The notes below the pieces were generated by a model. That model did not search any database. It worked only from the letters and a program-made list of their open reading frames with translations, and was not told the DNA's origin. Below are positions 16,394 to 25,170 of a DNA stretch of 64,000 nt, piece after piece. The stretch is taken from the NCBI GenBank assembly GCA_024403555.1, contig JAKSRP010000002.1, positions 58,393 through 122,392 of the forward strand. The letters are read 5' to 3'. Source of the DNA: Lachnospiraceae bacterium. Its GTDB lineage: Bacteria; Bacillota; Clostridia; Lachnospirales; Lachnospiraceae. The position numbers and the translations under genes are program-made. The first letter of the stretch is position 1, and every line of letters begins with the position of its first letter.

Positions 16394-17200
16394 ATGAAAT
16401 ATACGAACTCTATTCCAGAGTGGATGTTAGAAAGTGAAAATTACATACCGCCAAAAGACAGTGATGGATTTATCACCAAGACAATCCTCTCCATCGGAGG
16501 AGTTCTGTCAAAAGCAAAATATAATGGGAACGTGGCCTCATCAGGCAGTGTTCCCATTAAACTTATTACCATCTTTGTTCTGATTTTGCTCATGGCGCTT
16601 TCAAGGAACATGTTTTTTACATATTTTGTTCTTGCTGCCGTACTTCTTCGGATCTGTCTGCTTCGGGAAAAGGTATTAAAAAAAGTAATCGGAACTGCTT
16701 TTGCTGCCTTTTGCTTTTCCATGATCATTTTATTACCGGCAGTATTTCTCGGTTCTCCAAAGACGATGTTAACGGTATCCATCAAGGTGTTTCTTTCCGT
16801 TTCTCTCGTCCAGATTTTATCCGTAACAAACCCATGGAATCAGATTACGGGAGCACTTAGAGCCTTTCATATTCCTGCACTATTTATTTTGACCTTTGAC
16901 ATTACGCTTAAGTATATCGTCTTGCTCGGAGACATTTGCCTGAATATGCTAGAAGCATTGAAATTAAGATCTGTTGGAAAAAATCGCGACAAGAAACGAT
17001 CCTTTTCAGGAATTCTCGGTGTGACTTTCCTAAAATCTCAGGAAATGTCAGAAGAGATGTATCAGGCTATGATTTGTCGTGGATTTGATGGAGAATATCA
17101 GATTTATCAAAAACAGCGCTTTCAGGCAATCGATCTTCTCTACCTGTTATTATTAGTCGTATATATCGGATTGTTTTGCTATCTGGAGGGAATCATCTAA
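16394..17200 (+). CDS. cbiQ: Energy-coupling factor transmembrane protein CbiQ/EcfT
   Basis: 268 residues, membrane protein of the CbiQ family. Several hydrophobic helices occupy residues 55-200, and the coupling motif that contacts the ATPase is seen as ALKLRSVGKNRDK near residue 190 and EMYQAMICRGFDGEYQ near residue 222 (family Ala-Arg-Gly motif). It starts 12 bases after cbiM with AAAGGAAT upstream, and its stop codon overlaps the start of the ATPase gene (TAATG), so the three subunits are made together. It transmits ATP hydrolysis to the metal-binding CbiM component. Confidence 0.9.
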   Translation: MKYTNSIPEWMLESENYIPPKDSDGFITKTILSIGGVLSKAKYNGNVASSGSVPIKLITIFVLILLMALSRNMFFTYFVLAAVLLRICLLREKVLKKVIGTAFAAFCFSMIILLPAVFLGSPKTMLTVSIKVFLSVSLVQILSVTNPWNQITGALRAFHIPALFILTFDITLKYIVLLGDICLNMLEALKLRSVGKNRDKKRSFSGILGVTFLKSQEMSEEMYQAMICRGFDGEYQIYQKQRFQAIDLLYLLLLVVYIGLFCYLEGII

Positions 17201-17886
17201 TGAATAACAAATCTATCATCGAATTAAAAAATCTCTGTTTTGCTTATGAACAGCACGTAGCACTCAGATATATCACTATAGATATAAAACGTGGTGAAAC
17301 GATTGCTTTGCAGGGAGATAATGGCTGTGGCAAATCCACTCTATTAAAAATCTTAAATGGCATTCTCTTCGCAAATGAAGGAGAATATCTTTTTGAAGGC
17401 AGACCAATCACGGAAAAATCATTAAAGGATAACTCTTTTGCGAAATATTTTCATCAAAAAATCGGCTTTGTTTTTCAGAATGCGGATATTCAGCTCTTTT
17501 GTGGAAGCGTAGAGGAAGAAATCGCTTTCGGCCCAATGCAAATGGGACTTTCCCGTGAAGAAGTGGCAAAAAGAGTAGATGATGTGATTGCTTTGATTGG
17601 GATCGAGCATCTGCGAAATCGTCCACCATATCATCTTAGTGGCGGCGAGAAACGTAAAGTCGCAATTGCATGTATTCTTTCCATGAATCCAGATGTACTC
17701 GTTCTTGATGAACCTTTAGCTGGCCTTGACAAAAAATCCCGCCAGTGGCTGCTTGATTTTCTCCTGCAACTAAAAAAAGCAGGCAAAACCATGATTTTTG
17801 CCACTCATGACGACAATCTGGCTACACTGCTCAGTGATCGAATCATCGATATAAATGAACGGCACGAAATAGGAAGTATAAAATAA
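17200..17886 (+). CDS. cbiO: Energy-coupling factor ATPase CbiO
   Basis: 228 residues from the ATG that overlaps the cbiQ stop; GGAGGG lies just upstream, so the extra eight in-frame codons further upstream are not used. All ABC ATPase motifs are present: Walker A GDNGCGKSTLL near residue 41, Q-loop in GFVFQNADIQLF, signature LSGGEKRKVAIA near residue 146, Walker B VLVLDEPLAGLD and switch His in FATHDD. The FQNADIQLF Q-loop is typical of ECF ATPases. It is the single ATPase of this importer, presumably working as a homodimer, and ends in a strong terminator. Confidence 0.93.
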   Translation: MNNKSIIELKNLCFAYEQHVALRYITIDIKRGETIALQGDNGCGKSTLLKILNGILFANEGEYLFEGRPITEKSLKDNSFAKYFHQKIGFVFQNADIQLFCGSVEEEIAFGPMQMGLSREEVAKRVDDVIALIGIEHLRNRPPYHLSGGEKRKVAIACILSMNPDVLVLDEPLAGLDKKSRQWLLDFLLQLKKAGKTMIFATHDDNLATLLSDRIIDINERHEIGSIK

Positions 17887-17891
17887 TAATA

Positions 17892-17925
17892 GGCAAGGAA
17901 TCTGCTAAATTCCTTGCCCTTTTTA
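17892..17925 (+). terminator. Terminator after cbiMQO
   Basis: GGCAAGGAAT pairs exactly with ATTCCTTGCC across a seven-base loop and is followed by CTTTTTATTT. It ends the metal importer operon and lies just before the convergent reductase gene. Confidence 0.92.
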
Positions 17926-17939
17926 TTTCTTAAATTCTT

Positions 17940-18866
17940 TTATCTCATTAACATCTCACGTATTGGATTTTCCACGACTTTTTTATAAGTTGGAACCGCA
18001 ACGCCTAGCATATCTGCTCTTCGAACAACATCTAAAATCAGATTACCAATTTCTGACTGTTTGCCGTTTTCAATATCCCTTTGCAAAGAGGTAATGGCTG
18101 TTGGTGCAAGGCTGTCAATGATTGCAAGATTCGTCTTAACCAGATCTTCATCAAGATTAATCGTCATGCCATCCGCTTTCCCTAAATTTTCCACTTCCTG
18201 CACGAGCTTGATATAAAACTTTCTGATGTATCCTTGTTTTTGAATCTCTCCTGCGTTGACATTGAACTGAAGTCCACAGGCAGCCCAAGGGGATACAAGA
18301 GAAAACTTCTTTAAAATCTCCGCATCAATCATAGAACTGTATACACCGTCAATACTACAGCTTTGCAAATCATTTGCAACCTCAATTAATACCGGATCCT
18401 CTGTTTTTCCATCACTGGTTCCGAAAATAATACGGAAGATTTCACCCTGAATACGAATGGTTCCTGGTGCCTGTTTATTCGCAGTAATATAGATTAAACC
18501 GCTAATAACCTTTGGTTCCGGAAGTTCAACCTTAAGTTTGTCTGCCACTCCAAATCCATTTAATACCGGAATAACCACTGTGTCAGAGTCAGACACTCTT
18601 CTTAAAAATGGAATGACTCCTTCAAGCTGATATCCTTTTACACATACAAAAATAACATCTGGTTTCTCGTCATACTCCTGCTGTTCACAGACCTTCACAT
18701 TAACCTTGTACGGTTTTTCCCATGTCGGCATAACATTCAGTCCGTGGTATTTTATTTCGTGCAAATGTGATCCTCTGGCAATGAGAGTTGCGTCAAGTCC
18801 TGCACGACTCATATATGCACTGATCATCCCGCCAGTTCCACCGGCACCTACGATTAAATACTTCAT
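17940..18866 (-). CDS. Ketopantoate reductase family protein (PanE/ApbA-like)
   Basis: 308 residues with an N-terminal Rossmann motif VGAGGTGGMISAYMSRAG (residues 5-22) for NADP(H), the family segment FVCVKGYQLEGVIP near residue 75 and the C-terminal helical domain with TSLQRDIENGKQSEIG near residue 257, which carries the usual Ser-Asp/Glu substrate contacts. The family reduces 2-dehydropantoate to pantoate for coenzyme A synthesis, but many homologues act elsewhere and no other pantothenate gene is nearby, so I avoid a gene name. GAGGTGA precedes the ATG. Confidence 0.8.
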   Translation of the reverse strand: MKYLIVGAGGTGGMISAYMSRAGLDATLIARGSHLHEIKYHGLNVMPTWEKPYKVNVKVCEQQEYDEKPDVIFVCVKGYQLEGVIPFLRRVSDSDTVVIPVLNGFGVADKLKVELPEPKVISGLIYITANKQAPGTIRIQGEIFRIIFGTSDGKTEDPVLIEVANDLQSCSIDGVYSSMIDAEILKKFSLVSPWAACGLQFNVNAGEIQKQGYIRKFYIKLVQEVENLGKADGMTINLDEDLVKTNLAIIDSLAPTAITSLQRDIENGKQSEIGNLILDVVRRADMLGVAVPTYKKVVENPIREMLMR

Positions 18867-18937
18867 GCTCTCACCTCTTATGCTATTATGCTTTGTTTGT
18901 GATAGAAACTAAATCTTGTCAATCACAATCGATATAC

Positions 18938-19450
18938 TTAATCTTCAAAAGCACGTTTGATACTATCGTAATGTAAGAAAATCCCCTGTTCGGCAAATGC
19001 TTTGATTTCATCAAGTGTCGCAAGCATATATCCTGCGGTTTCCTCTAACTGTAAGTCTAAATCAGATTCATCAAAATCAAGGGTGAAACGATAAATATCA
19101 ACGAAATAGTTGTCTCCTTCGCCTGGGTTTTCTCTGTGATAAGTGAAAAGATATTCTCTTTGTTCTGCAGTCACCTTAAGTCCGGTCTCTTCTTCTACCT
19201 CTCGAAGAACTGCATCTTCTGATTTTTCACCAGCCATACAAGCGCCGCCAGAAACTTCCCACCATCCAGGTGCCCATGCTTTGGTCATAACACGTTTTGT
19301 AATGAGAAATCGTCCATCTGTGTGTCGAACAACACCAAGAACGGTAAGATGATATTCATCATCTGCAAGACACCAGTCATTTCTTAACATTGTGCGGCCA
19401 GTCAATTGCTTATTCTTATCATAGATATCCCAATATTCTACTTTTCCCAT
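18938..19450 (-). CDS. Nudix domain protein of the IPP-isomerase-like subgroup
   Basis: 170 residues. The start WDIYDKNKQLTGRTMLRNDW and the segment HLTVLGVVRHTDGRFLITKR resemble the YfcD/isopentenyl diphosphate isomerase-like Nudix group. The Nudix box is GGACMAGEKSEDAVLREVEEETGL, with the metal-binding residues present. True isomerases need further Cys and Glu residues that I do not see, so a general pyrophosphohydrolase of unknown substrate is the safer call. It stands alone between the PanE-like gene and the tagD terminator, and is the third Nudix gene within 7 kb. Confidence 0.8.
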   Translation of the reverse strand: MGKVEYWDIYDKNKQLTGRTMLRNDWCLADDEYHLTVLGVVRHTDGRFLITKRVMTKAWAPGWWEVSGGACMAGEKSEDAVLREVEEETGLKVTAEQREYLFTYHRENPGEGDNYFVDIYRFTLDFDESDLDLQLEETAGYMLATLDEIKAFAEQGIFLHYDSIKRAFED

Positions 19451-19527
19451 AATTTTCTATCCTTTTTTCTTCTTATTATTTTAATATTATACTATTATTA
19501 TAACAATTCATGAGCAATATGCAAATA

Positions 19528-19553
19528 AAAAGGAGCTGCATTGCAGCTCCTTT
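19528..19553 (-). terminator. Terminator after tagD
   Basis: AAAGGAGCTGCA pairs with TGCAGCTCCTTT with almost no loop; on the minus strand it is followed by TTTTTATTT. It ends the CDP-glycerol operon. Confidence 0.9.
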
Positions 19554-19580
19554 TGACACAATCTTTTTAATCAGCGAAAA

Positions 19581-19988
19581 TTATTTGTTAACTTCTCTGT
19601 CTTTTAAGTCTTTTTTGATTGCTGTTGTAGAGATTTCTGGAGTTCTTGGTAAGTAGATTACTTCAACGCCTTCTTCTTCTAAGAAGTCGAATTTACCTTT
19701 CCAGTCATCACCCATAACGAACTTATCTACATGATATTCATGTACGTCTGTACGTTTCTGTTCCCAGTTTTCTTCAGGGATTACAAGGTCAACGTAACGG
19801 ATTGCTTCTAATAACTGTTTTCTCTGTTCATATGTGAAGTAACATTTCTTCTGTTTCATATTCCAGTTAAATTCATCAGAAGATAATACTACGATTAAGT
19901 AATCTCCCTGTTCTTTTGCTCTTCTAAGTAAGTTGATATGACCATAGTGTAATAAATCATATGTACCATATGTAATAACTCTTGTCAT
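19581..19988 (-). CDS. tagD: Glycerol-3-phosphate cytidylyltransferase
   Basis: 135 residues, full length for TagD. The nucleotidyltransferase motifs are GTYDLLHYGHINLL (HxGH, residues 7-20) and the C-terminal RTPEISTTAIKK (RTxGISTT variant). It joins CTP and sn-glycerol 3-phosphate to make CDP-glycerol, the donor used by the two glycerophosphotransferase-like proteins immediately upstream in the same operon. AAGGAG lies upstream of the ATG. It is the last gene of a three-gene set for a glycerol-phosphate polymer or decoration. Confidence 0.95.
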   Translation of the reverse strand: MTRVITYGTYDLLHYGHINLLRRAKEQGDYLIVVLSSDEFNWNMKQKKCYFTYEQRKQLLEAIRYVDLVIPEENWEQKRTDVHEYHVDKFVMGDDWKGKFDFLEEEGVEVIYLPRTPEISTTAIKKDLKDREVNK

Positions 19989-20046
19989 GATTGTTCTCCT
20001 TTTCCTTTTTAAATACTTATAAAGATATGTTTTTATTTTGAAATGG

Positions 20047-22647
20047 CTAACGTCCGAAAACAGTTTCTACGAAACGTTCACTGGCGTGTCCATCATCAAG
20101 ACAATTATATTTATCGTGGAATCTCTGATATTTTTCATCATATGAGAACCACTCATCTACAGAATGAAGCTTTTCAATCAAATCTTCTTCCTGTTCAACA
20201 ATCGGACCTGGAAGCTCTTCTAAGTCTAAATAGAAACCTCTTAATCCTTCTGCATAATATTCTTTATCATACATGTAGAAAATAATCGGACGTAAAAGGT
20301 TCGCGTAATCAAAGAATACACTTGAATAGTCCGTGATCAGCAAGTCAGAAATAACATATAATCTGCTGATATCATCATAGCTAGACACATTATACACAAA
20401 TCCAGCAAATTCGTCAAAGTCAAATGCATTTGCAATGAGATAATGTGCGCGGAATAAAATTACATATTCTTCTCCAAGCTCTTCTTTAAGCTTATGGAAA
20501 TCCACTTTTGTCTCGTATACATAACCAACTCCGGATGTATGCTGATTATCTCTCCAGGTTGGTGCATATAAAATGACCTTCTTTCCTTCTGGAATGCCTA
20601 ACTCTTCTTTGATTGCTGCTGCATCCTCTTCCTTGTAATTATATAAATAATCATTACGAGGATATCCAACTTCAATAATCTTATCTTCCTGTTTGGTATT
20701 TACAAGATTCCATGCAGTGCTAAACTTTTCTGTTGCAAATGCTGATGGAGATAAAAGATATTGAAATCTTTTTGCATCACTTCGATATTTATATTCTGTC
20801 TCTGCCTGAGAATTCATCACATTATCAGACTGGCCAATGTCATAGCCAAGTCTTTTTAATGGAGTTCCATGCCAGCATTGAACATAAACCTGATTTTTCT
20901 TTGGTGTGATATAATCATAAATTCTGTAATTACAAACCCAGTATTTTGCTTTTGCCAAAGCTTTTTCATAATTTTTTGAACGATCCTTCACTAAGTAGGT
21001 ATTCGGATTTTTCTTTAAGAACATATAAGGTTTTACATCCTTAAACACCCAGATAAATTTGTAATCCTTATACTCTTCCTGTGTGAGCATATATTCATAA
21101 ATTGCTTTAGGCGTGTCAGAATAGCTTTTCCCATTAAATGCAATAAAAACAACAGATTTATCGACTACTTTAAGTCCTCTTGTATGAATGCGAAATTTAA
21201 TGGAATTATAAACATTTAATGCGGTACGCATCATCTGACGGATTTTGGCACTCTTTTTAGAGATATTATAAAAGAATACAACTCCTTTATCTTTTAATGA
21301 AGCCTTTTTTTCTTCCTGAACGTCGCTTTGTTTTTGGCTCTGTTCTTCGCTTTGGTTTTCTTTTTTTTTTCCGCCCACCGGCTTTAATCCTTCCGTTCCG
21401 ATACCACGGAAGATTCGATCTACCGCTCTCTTTGCTGCTTTACCATCATCAAGGTAAGTAAAGCGATCATTGAACTTTTTATAACGTTCGTCGTATACAA
21501 ACTCTTTCTTTAACTCTCTGATCAATTCATCCTCTGTCTGAACAATTTCACCCGGAAGATCTTCTAAGGAAATGTAAAAGCCTCGAATATCATTTGCATA
21601 AGCTTCAAGGTCATACATGAAGAAGGTAATTGGTCGTTTTAAGATAGAATAATCAAAGAATACACTAGAGTAGTCCGTAATCAAATGATCTGCTACTGCA
21701 TATAAATCATTGATATTCTCATATTTGGATACATCGTAGATAAATCCTTCATACTTTTCAAAATCAAAGGAGTTTGCTACGAAGTAGTGTGCACGGAATA
21801 AAATAACAAATTCATCTTCTAATTCTTTTCTGAGATGATCAAAATCTACTTCCGCTTTATAAGTATAACCAAGCTTATGGTCATACTGATTATCTCTCCA
21901 GGTTGGAGCATAGAGAATTAATTTTCTCGTTTCATCTTCAATTCCAAGAGCTGTTTTAATTCGTTTCACATCTTCTTGTGTAAAGTTCGAAAGGAAATCA
22001 TTTCTTGGATAACCTTCTTCTACAATAATCGTATCCGGGTTATTGTCTGGAAGGTTAAATGCACTTGTAAGCTTTTCTGATGTAAACTTTGATGGTGATA
22101 ACATATATGTATAACGTTCAGCATCAAGTTTATACATGGCACACAGTTCTTCCTGAGAATGAAGTGCATTATCACCTGTTTCAATATCATATCCAAGTCT
22201 CTTTAATGGAGTTCCATGCCAGCACTGAATATACTCCTGACCTTCTCTTCGCTTGATAATATTATCAATTCTTGAGTTGGATACAAAATATTTTGCTTTG
22301 CTGTATAAAGTAAAGAATTCCTTTGAACGATACTTCACTAATTTTGCACGGGAAAGCTCTGGAATATCAGCCTTTGAAGCAGGGCTCTTAAACGCCCAGA
22401 CAAAGGTCATATCCTTGAACGCTTCATCCTGAATCATCTCTTCATAAATCGCACGTGGACTGTCTGCATAAGAACGGCCCATAAAGGATTCAAAGATGAT
22501 GAGATTTTCATCTATATCATTTTTCTTGCATGCGGTTGCATAGCGATATTCATTTCTTTTCTTAATCAGATATTTTGCAAAATCACGTGTATATTTGTTG
22601 GATTTTACAAGCTTAATAACCGATTTTTTAATTTCTCCTAAACCCAT
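20047..22647 (-). CDS. Tandem-duplicated CDP-glycerol glycerophosphotransferase (TagF-like)
   Basis: 866 residues, about twice the length of a single catalytic unit. Two homologous halves are visible: roughly residues 45-405 and 490-860. Each carries QCWHGTPLKRLGYDI, YPRNDFL/YPRNDYL, LYAPTWRDNQ, VILFRAHY and LITDYSSVFFDY, so both halves keep the motifs thought to bind CDP-glycerol and the acceptor. Between them is a low-complexity Lys/Gln/Glu linker (about residues 415-445) containing a run of nine T on the plus strand. The family adds glycerol-phosphate units to a lipid-linked polymer at the membrane. Having two complete units could make a bifunctional or processive enzyme; this is inference. 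It starts 10 bases after the preceding gene. Confidence 0.9.
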   Translation of the reverse strand: MGLGEIKKSVIKLVKSNKYTRDFAKYLIKKRNEYRYATACKKNDIDENLIIFESFMGRSYADSPRAIYEEMIQDEAFKDMTFVWAFKSPASKADIPELSRAKLVKYRSKEFFTLYSKAKYFVSNSRIDNIIKRREGQEYIQCWHGTPLKRLGYDIETGDNALHSQEELCAMYKLDAERYTYMLSPSKFTSEKLTSAFNLPDNNPDTIIVEEGYPRNDFLSNFTQEDVKRIKTALGIEDETRKLILYAPTWRDNQYDHKLGYTYKAEVDFDHLRKELEDEFVILFRAHYFVANSFDFEKYEGFIYDVSKYENINDLYAVADHLITDYSSVFFDYSILKRPITFFMYDLEAYANDIRGFYISLEDLPGEIVQTEDELIRELKKEFVYDERYKKFNDRFTYLDDGKAAKRAVDRIFRGIGTEGLKPVGGKKKENQSEEQSQKQSDVQEEKKASLKDKGVVFFYNISKKSAKIRQMMRTALNVYNSIKFRIHTRGLKVVDKSVVFIAFNGKSYSDTPKAIYEYMLTQEEYKDYKFIWVFKDVKPYMFLKKNPNTYLVKDRSKNYEKALAKAKYWVCNYRIYDYITPKKNQVYVQCWHGTPLKRLGYDIGQSDNVMNSQAETEYKYRSDAKRFQYLLSPSAFATEKFSTAWNLVNTKQEDKIIEVGYPRNDYLYNYKEEDAAAIKEELGIPEGKKVILYAPTWRDNQHTSGVGYVYETKVDFHKLKEELGEEYVILFRAHYLIANAFDFDEFAGFVYNVSSYDDISRLYVISDLLITDYSSVFFDYANLLRPIIFYMYDKEYYAEGLRGFYLDLEELPGPIVEQEEDLIEKLHSVDEWFSYDEKYQRFHDKYNCLDDGHASERFVETVFGR

Positions 22648-22657
22648 GGTTGCACCT

Positions 22658-23770
22658 CTATCCTTCTACAATCAGTCTGGCCAGATTCTTTGTACTGTTT
22701 TTCGGATTCTGAACATACTTCTTCTGAAATTCTTCTAATGTGTCAAAATTATAATCATAGTTCTTAATACGATCTTTGAGTTTTTCAGCATTCATGAAAG
22801 AACACTCTCTCATCTCACTCTTCATATCGATATTAAGCCCTCTGGTTTTCTTATATTCTACATAATCCGGAATATAGAAATACAGCGGTTTCATAAGCAG
22901 CGATGCTTCAAATGTACATGCTGAGTAATCAGTAATAATAATATCTGCAATCTTCATCAAATCAAAGCTTGTAAAATTGCCTTTTGCTGTACTTCCTTCA
23001 TGTCTCTCTACTCGGCTTAATGGATGAAGAGAGATCACAAGTGCATACTTTTCATCGCCGTCAAATGCTTCGTAAAGCTTTGATACAATATCTGCTTCGC
23101 CATCACGGAAGGTTGGCAAATATAAGATAATTTCTTTATCTGCCATCTCAGGATTACATTCTAAGAATTCCTTTTTTCTACTCGTTCCATCTAAAATCAT
23201 ATCCACATGTGGAAGAGTTCCCTGATGGATCACATCCATAGGCACACGAAAAGCCTGGCTATAAAACTTTGCAGTTGCATAAGATGGAGAAATAACACAG
23301 TCATAACCCTTATGCATATTCATAGCCTTACTAATGTCCATAGAACGACCGCCTTCTTTTCCCGCAGACTGCCATCCAAATTTCTTAACTGCCCCAAGAG
23401 CATGCCAGATCTGCACTACTCTGAGACCCTTTTTATGTTTTAAACAAGATACTGGAATGGAATATGTGTCGAGAACAGCTATTTTCGCACCAGCTAATTC
23501 TTTCATATCTCCATATAACCAGAATACATACTTCACAAGAGAAACCGGATTCTTATCAATCATCTTTAATCGGAAAACCTGTTTATATTGTGGGTATTTT
23601 CTGGCAATTTCTTCTTCTAGCATGAGCATATCCAGTGATTTCTCATTGCTTTGCCTGGACAGATATACAATCTTGTCTTCCGTCTTTATACGCATCTTTA
23701 ACGGAATATAAATAAGATTCATAACAATCTTAACCACTTGAATAACTGTCTTAATAATTAAGGAACGCAT
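22658..23770 (-). CDS. CDP-glycerol glycerophosphotransferase family protein (TagB-like)
   Basis: I choose the ATG at 23770 (370 residues), since CGGAGG lies nine bases before it; the upstream GTG gives seven more residues but would place that GGAGG inside the coding region. Residues 10-30 are hydrophobic or amphipathic and could anchor the protein at the membrane. Family motifs are VVQIWHALGAVKKFG near residue 125, LYLPTFRDGEAD near residue 220, LHPLSR and IITDYSACTFEASLL near residue 283. It probably primes or caps the polymer extended by the duplicated enzyme downstream. It is the first gene of the operon ending in tagD. Confidence 0.85.
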   Translation of the reverse strand: MRSLIIKTVIQVVKIVMNLIYIPLKMRIKTEDKIVYLSRQSNEKSLDMLMLEEEIARKYPQYKQVFRLKMIDKNPVSLVKYVFWLYGDMKELAGAKIAVLDTYSIPVSCLKHKKGLRVVQIWHALGAVKKFGWQSAGKEGGRSMDISKAMNMHKGYDCVISPSYATAKFYSQAFRVPMDVIHQGTLPHVDMILDGTSRKKEFLECNPEMADKEIILYLPTFRDGEADIVSKLYEAFDGDEKYALVISLHPLSRVERHEGSTAKGNFTSFDLMKIADIIITDYSACTFEASLLMKPLYFYIPDYVEYKKTRGLNIDMKSEMRECSFMNAEKLKDRIKNYDYNFDTLEEFQKKYVQNPKNSTKNLARLIVEG

Positions 23771-23877
23771 CCTCTGATACCTCCGATACACGCACTTTCA
23801 CATATACATTAATTTTATAATTTCTACTACTTTTTGTCAATTCATGAGTGTAGTTTGGAGAAGGAATCTTTAGAAAA

Positions 23878-23910
23878 CAAAAAAGGCGCCATGGACCGTG
23901 GCGCCTTTTT
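23878..23910 (-). terminator. Terminator after mtlD
   Basis: AAAAAGGCGCCA pairs with TGGCGCCTTTTT across a seven-base loop. It ends the mannitol operon, 27 bases after mtlD, and can act in both directions. Confidence 0.92.
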
Positions 23911-23936
23911 GTCTAACATAGTATTAAGGACATTAA

Positions 23937-25061
23937 CTATGCAAGTTTTGCGTAATTTTCTTCAATTTTATCTAAGATAGCTTCGTCTGTAATCTTAGAA
24001 TGTTCTTTTAAGAAACCTCTGATACCAAGTTCAGCGATTTTAGCCTGAAGATCAGCATCATCATAACGTAATGCAGCAGCGATACCAACTAATAAGTGGT
24101 CTACTGGAAGACCGAATCCAGCAGCTGTACGTGTTGGAGCGGACAGACGGTCTGTTTCGCTTAACTTACGTAAAGGATCTCTACCTACACGCATTACATC
24201 ATCTTCAAGATATGGGTTGTTGAAACGTTTGATGATTTTGTCGATGTATTTAAGATGTGCATCTTTGTCTAAACCATGTTTCTGTACAAGACCCATACCG
24301 GATTCTGTCATTGCAGCTTTAACGATTTCGAAGATTTCAGGATCTGCGATTGCTTTATCGATTGTTGGAAGACCTTTGTGTGTTCCAAGGTAAGCTGTAA
24401 TACAATGACCTGTATTAAGAGTAAATAATTTTCTTTCGATATAAGCTTCTAAGTTGCCAGCTAAGTTCATACCAGGGATTGCTGGGATAGGTCCCTTTAA
24501 TGCAGCTTCTTCAACGTTCCATTCATAGTAAGCTTCTACTACAACGTCGATAGGATTTTCGCATTTTACCGGAGGTACGATACGGTCTACAGAACAATCT
24601 GCGAAACCAACGTATTCGTCAGCATATGCTTTAGCTTCATCGGAAAGGATGTCATATACAGCAGCTTTTAACTGGGAAGTACCACGAATTGCATTTTCAC
24701 AAGCAACGATGTTTAAGTATTCATTTTTGCCTGCAGCAGCACGTTTTTCGATACCAGCAGCGATTGGTTTAGCAACGATAGGAAGAATACGAAGACCTAC
24801 AGCTGTTGTGATGAATTCAGCATCTACAACTGCGTCAACCATTTCTGGACCAGCAGAAGAAATACCACTGATGTTGTCGATAACCTGTTCAGAAATATCA
24901 ACGTCCATTACTTTGATTGTGTATTTTCCATCTTTGTTAATCTGATCAATAACTGCAGCGTTAACGTCAGCATATACTACGTGATAACCAGCGTCATGTA
25001 ATAATCCACCGATGAATCCACGACCGATATTGCCGGCACCAATCTGAATTGCTTTTTTCAT
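23937..25061 (-). CDS. mtlD: Mannitol-1-phosphate 5-dehydrogenase
   Basis: 374 residues, a typical MtlD length. The N-terminus carries the Rossmann motif IQIGAGNIGRGFIGGLLHDAGY for NAD, and the C-terminal half has RKLFTLNTGHCITAYLG (catalytic Lys and His region near residue 213) and VGRDPLRKLSETDRLSAPT. The enzyme oxidises mannitol 1-phosphate, produced by the PTS enzyme encoded upstream, to fructose 6-phosphate. It is the last gene of mtlR-mtlA-mtlD and is separated from mtlA by an intercistronic hairpin. Confidence 0.96.
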   Translation of the reverse strand: MKKAIQIGAGNIGRGFIGGLLHDAGYHVVYADVNAAVIDQINKDGKYTIKVMDVDISEQVIDNISGISSAGPEMVDAVVDAEFITTAVGLRILPIVAKPIAAGIEKRAAAGKNEYLNIVACENAIRGTSQLKAAVYDILSDEAKAYADEYVGFADCSVDRIVPPVKCENPIDVVVEAYYEWNVEEAALKGPIPAIPGMNLAGNLEAYIERKLFTLNTGHCITAYLGTHKGLPTIDKAIADPEIFEIVKAAMTESGMGLVQKHGLDKDAHLKYIDKIIKRFNNPYLEDDVMRVGRDPLRKLSETDRLSAPTRTAAGFGLPVDHLLVGIAAALRYDDADLQAKIAELGIRGFLKEHSKITDEAILDKIEENYAKLA

Positions 25062-25108
25062 ACTATTACTCCTTTAAAAATTATATAACCTGTTTAATAA
25101 GTTTTAAT

Positions 25109-25134
25109 ATCCCGGTCGGATAACCGACCGGGAT
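25109..25134 (-). terminator. Intercistronic hairpin between mtlA and mtlD
   Basis: ATCCCGGTCGG pairs exactly with CCGACCGGGAT around a four-base loop, GC-rich for this genome. On the minus strand it is followed by ATTAAAAC rather than a T-run, so it is more likely a partial terminator or an mRNA-stabilising stem that sets the ratio of mtlA to mtlD. Confidence 0.55.
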
Positions 25135-25170
25135 TAGATACATTTTTAATAATGCTTACGTTTCTAAGAA

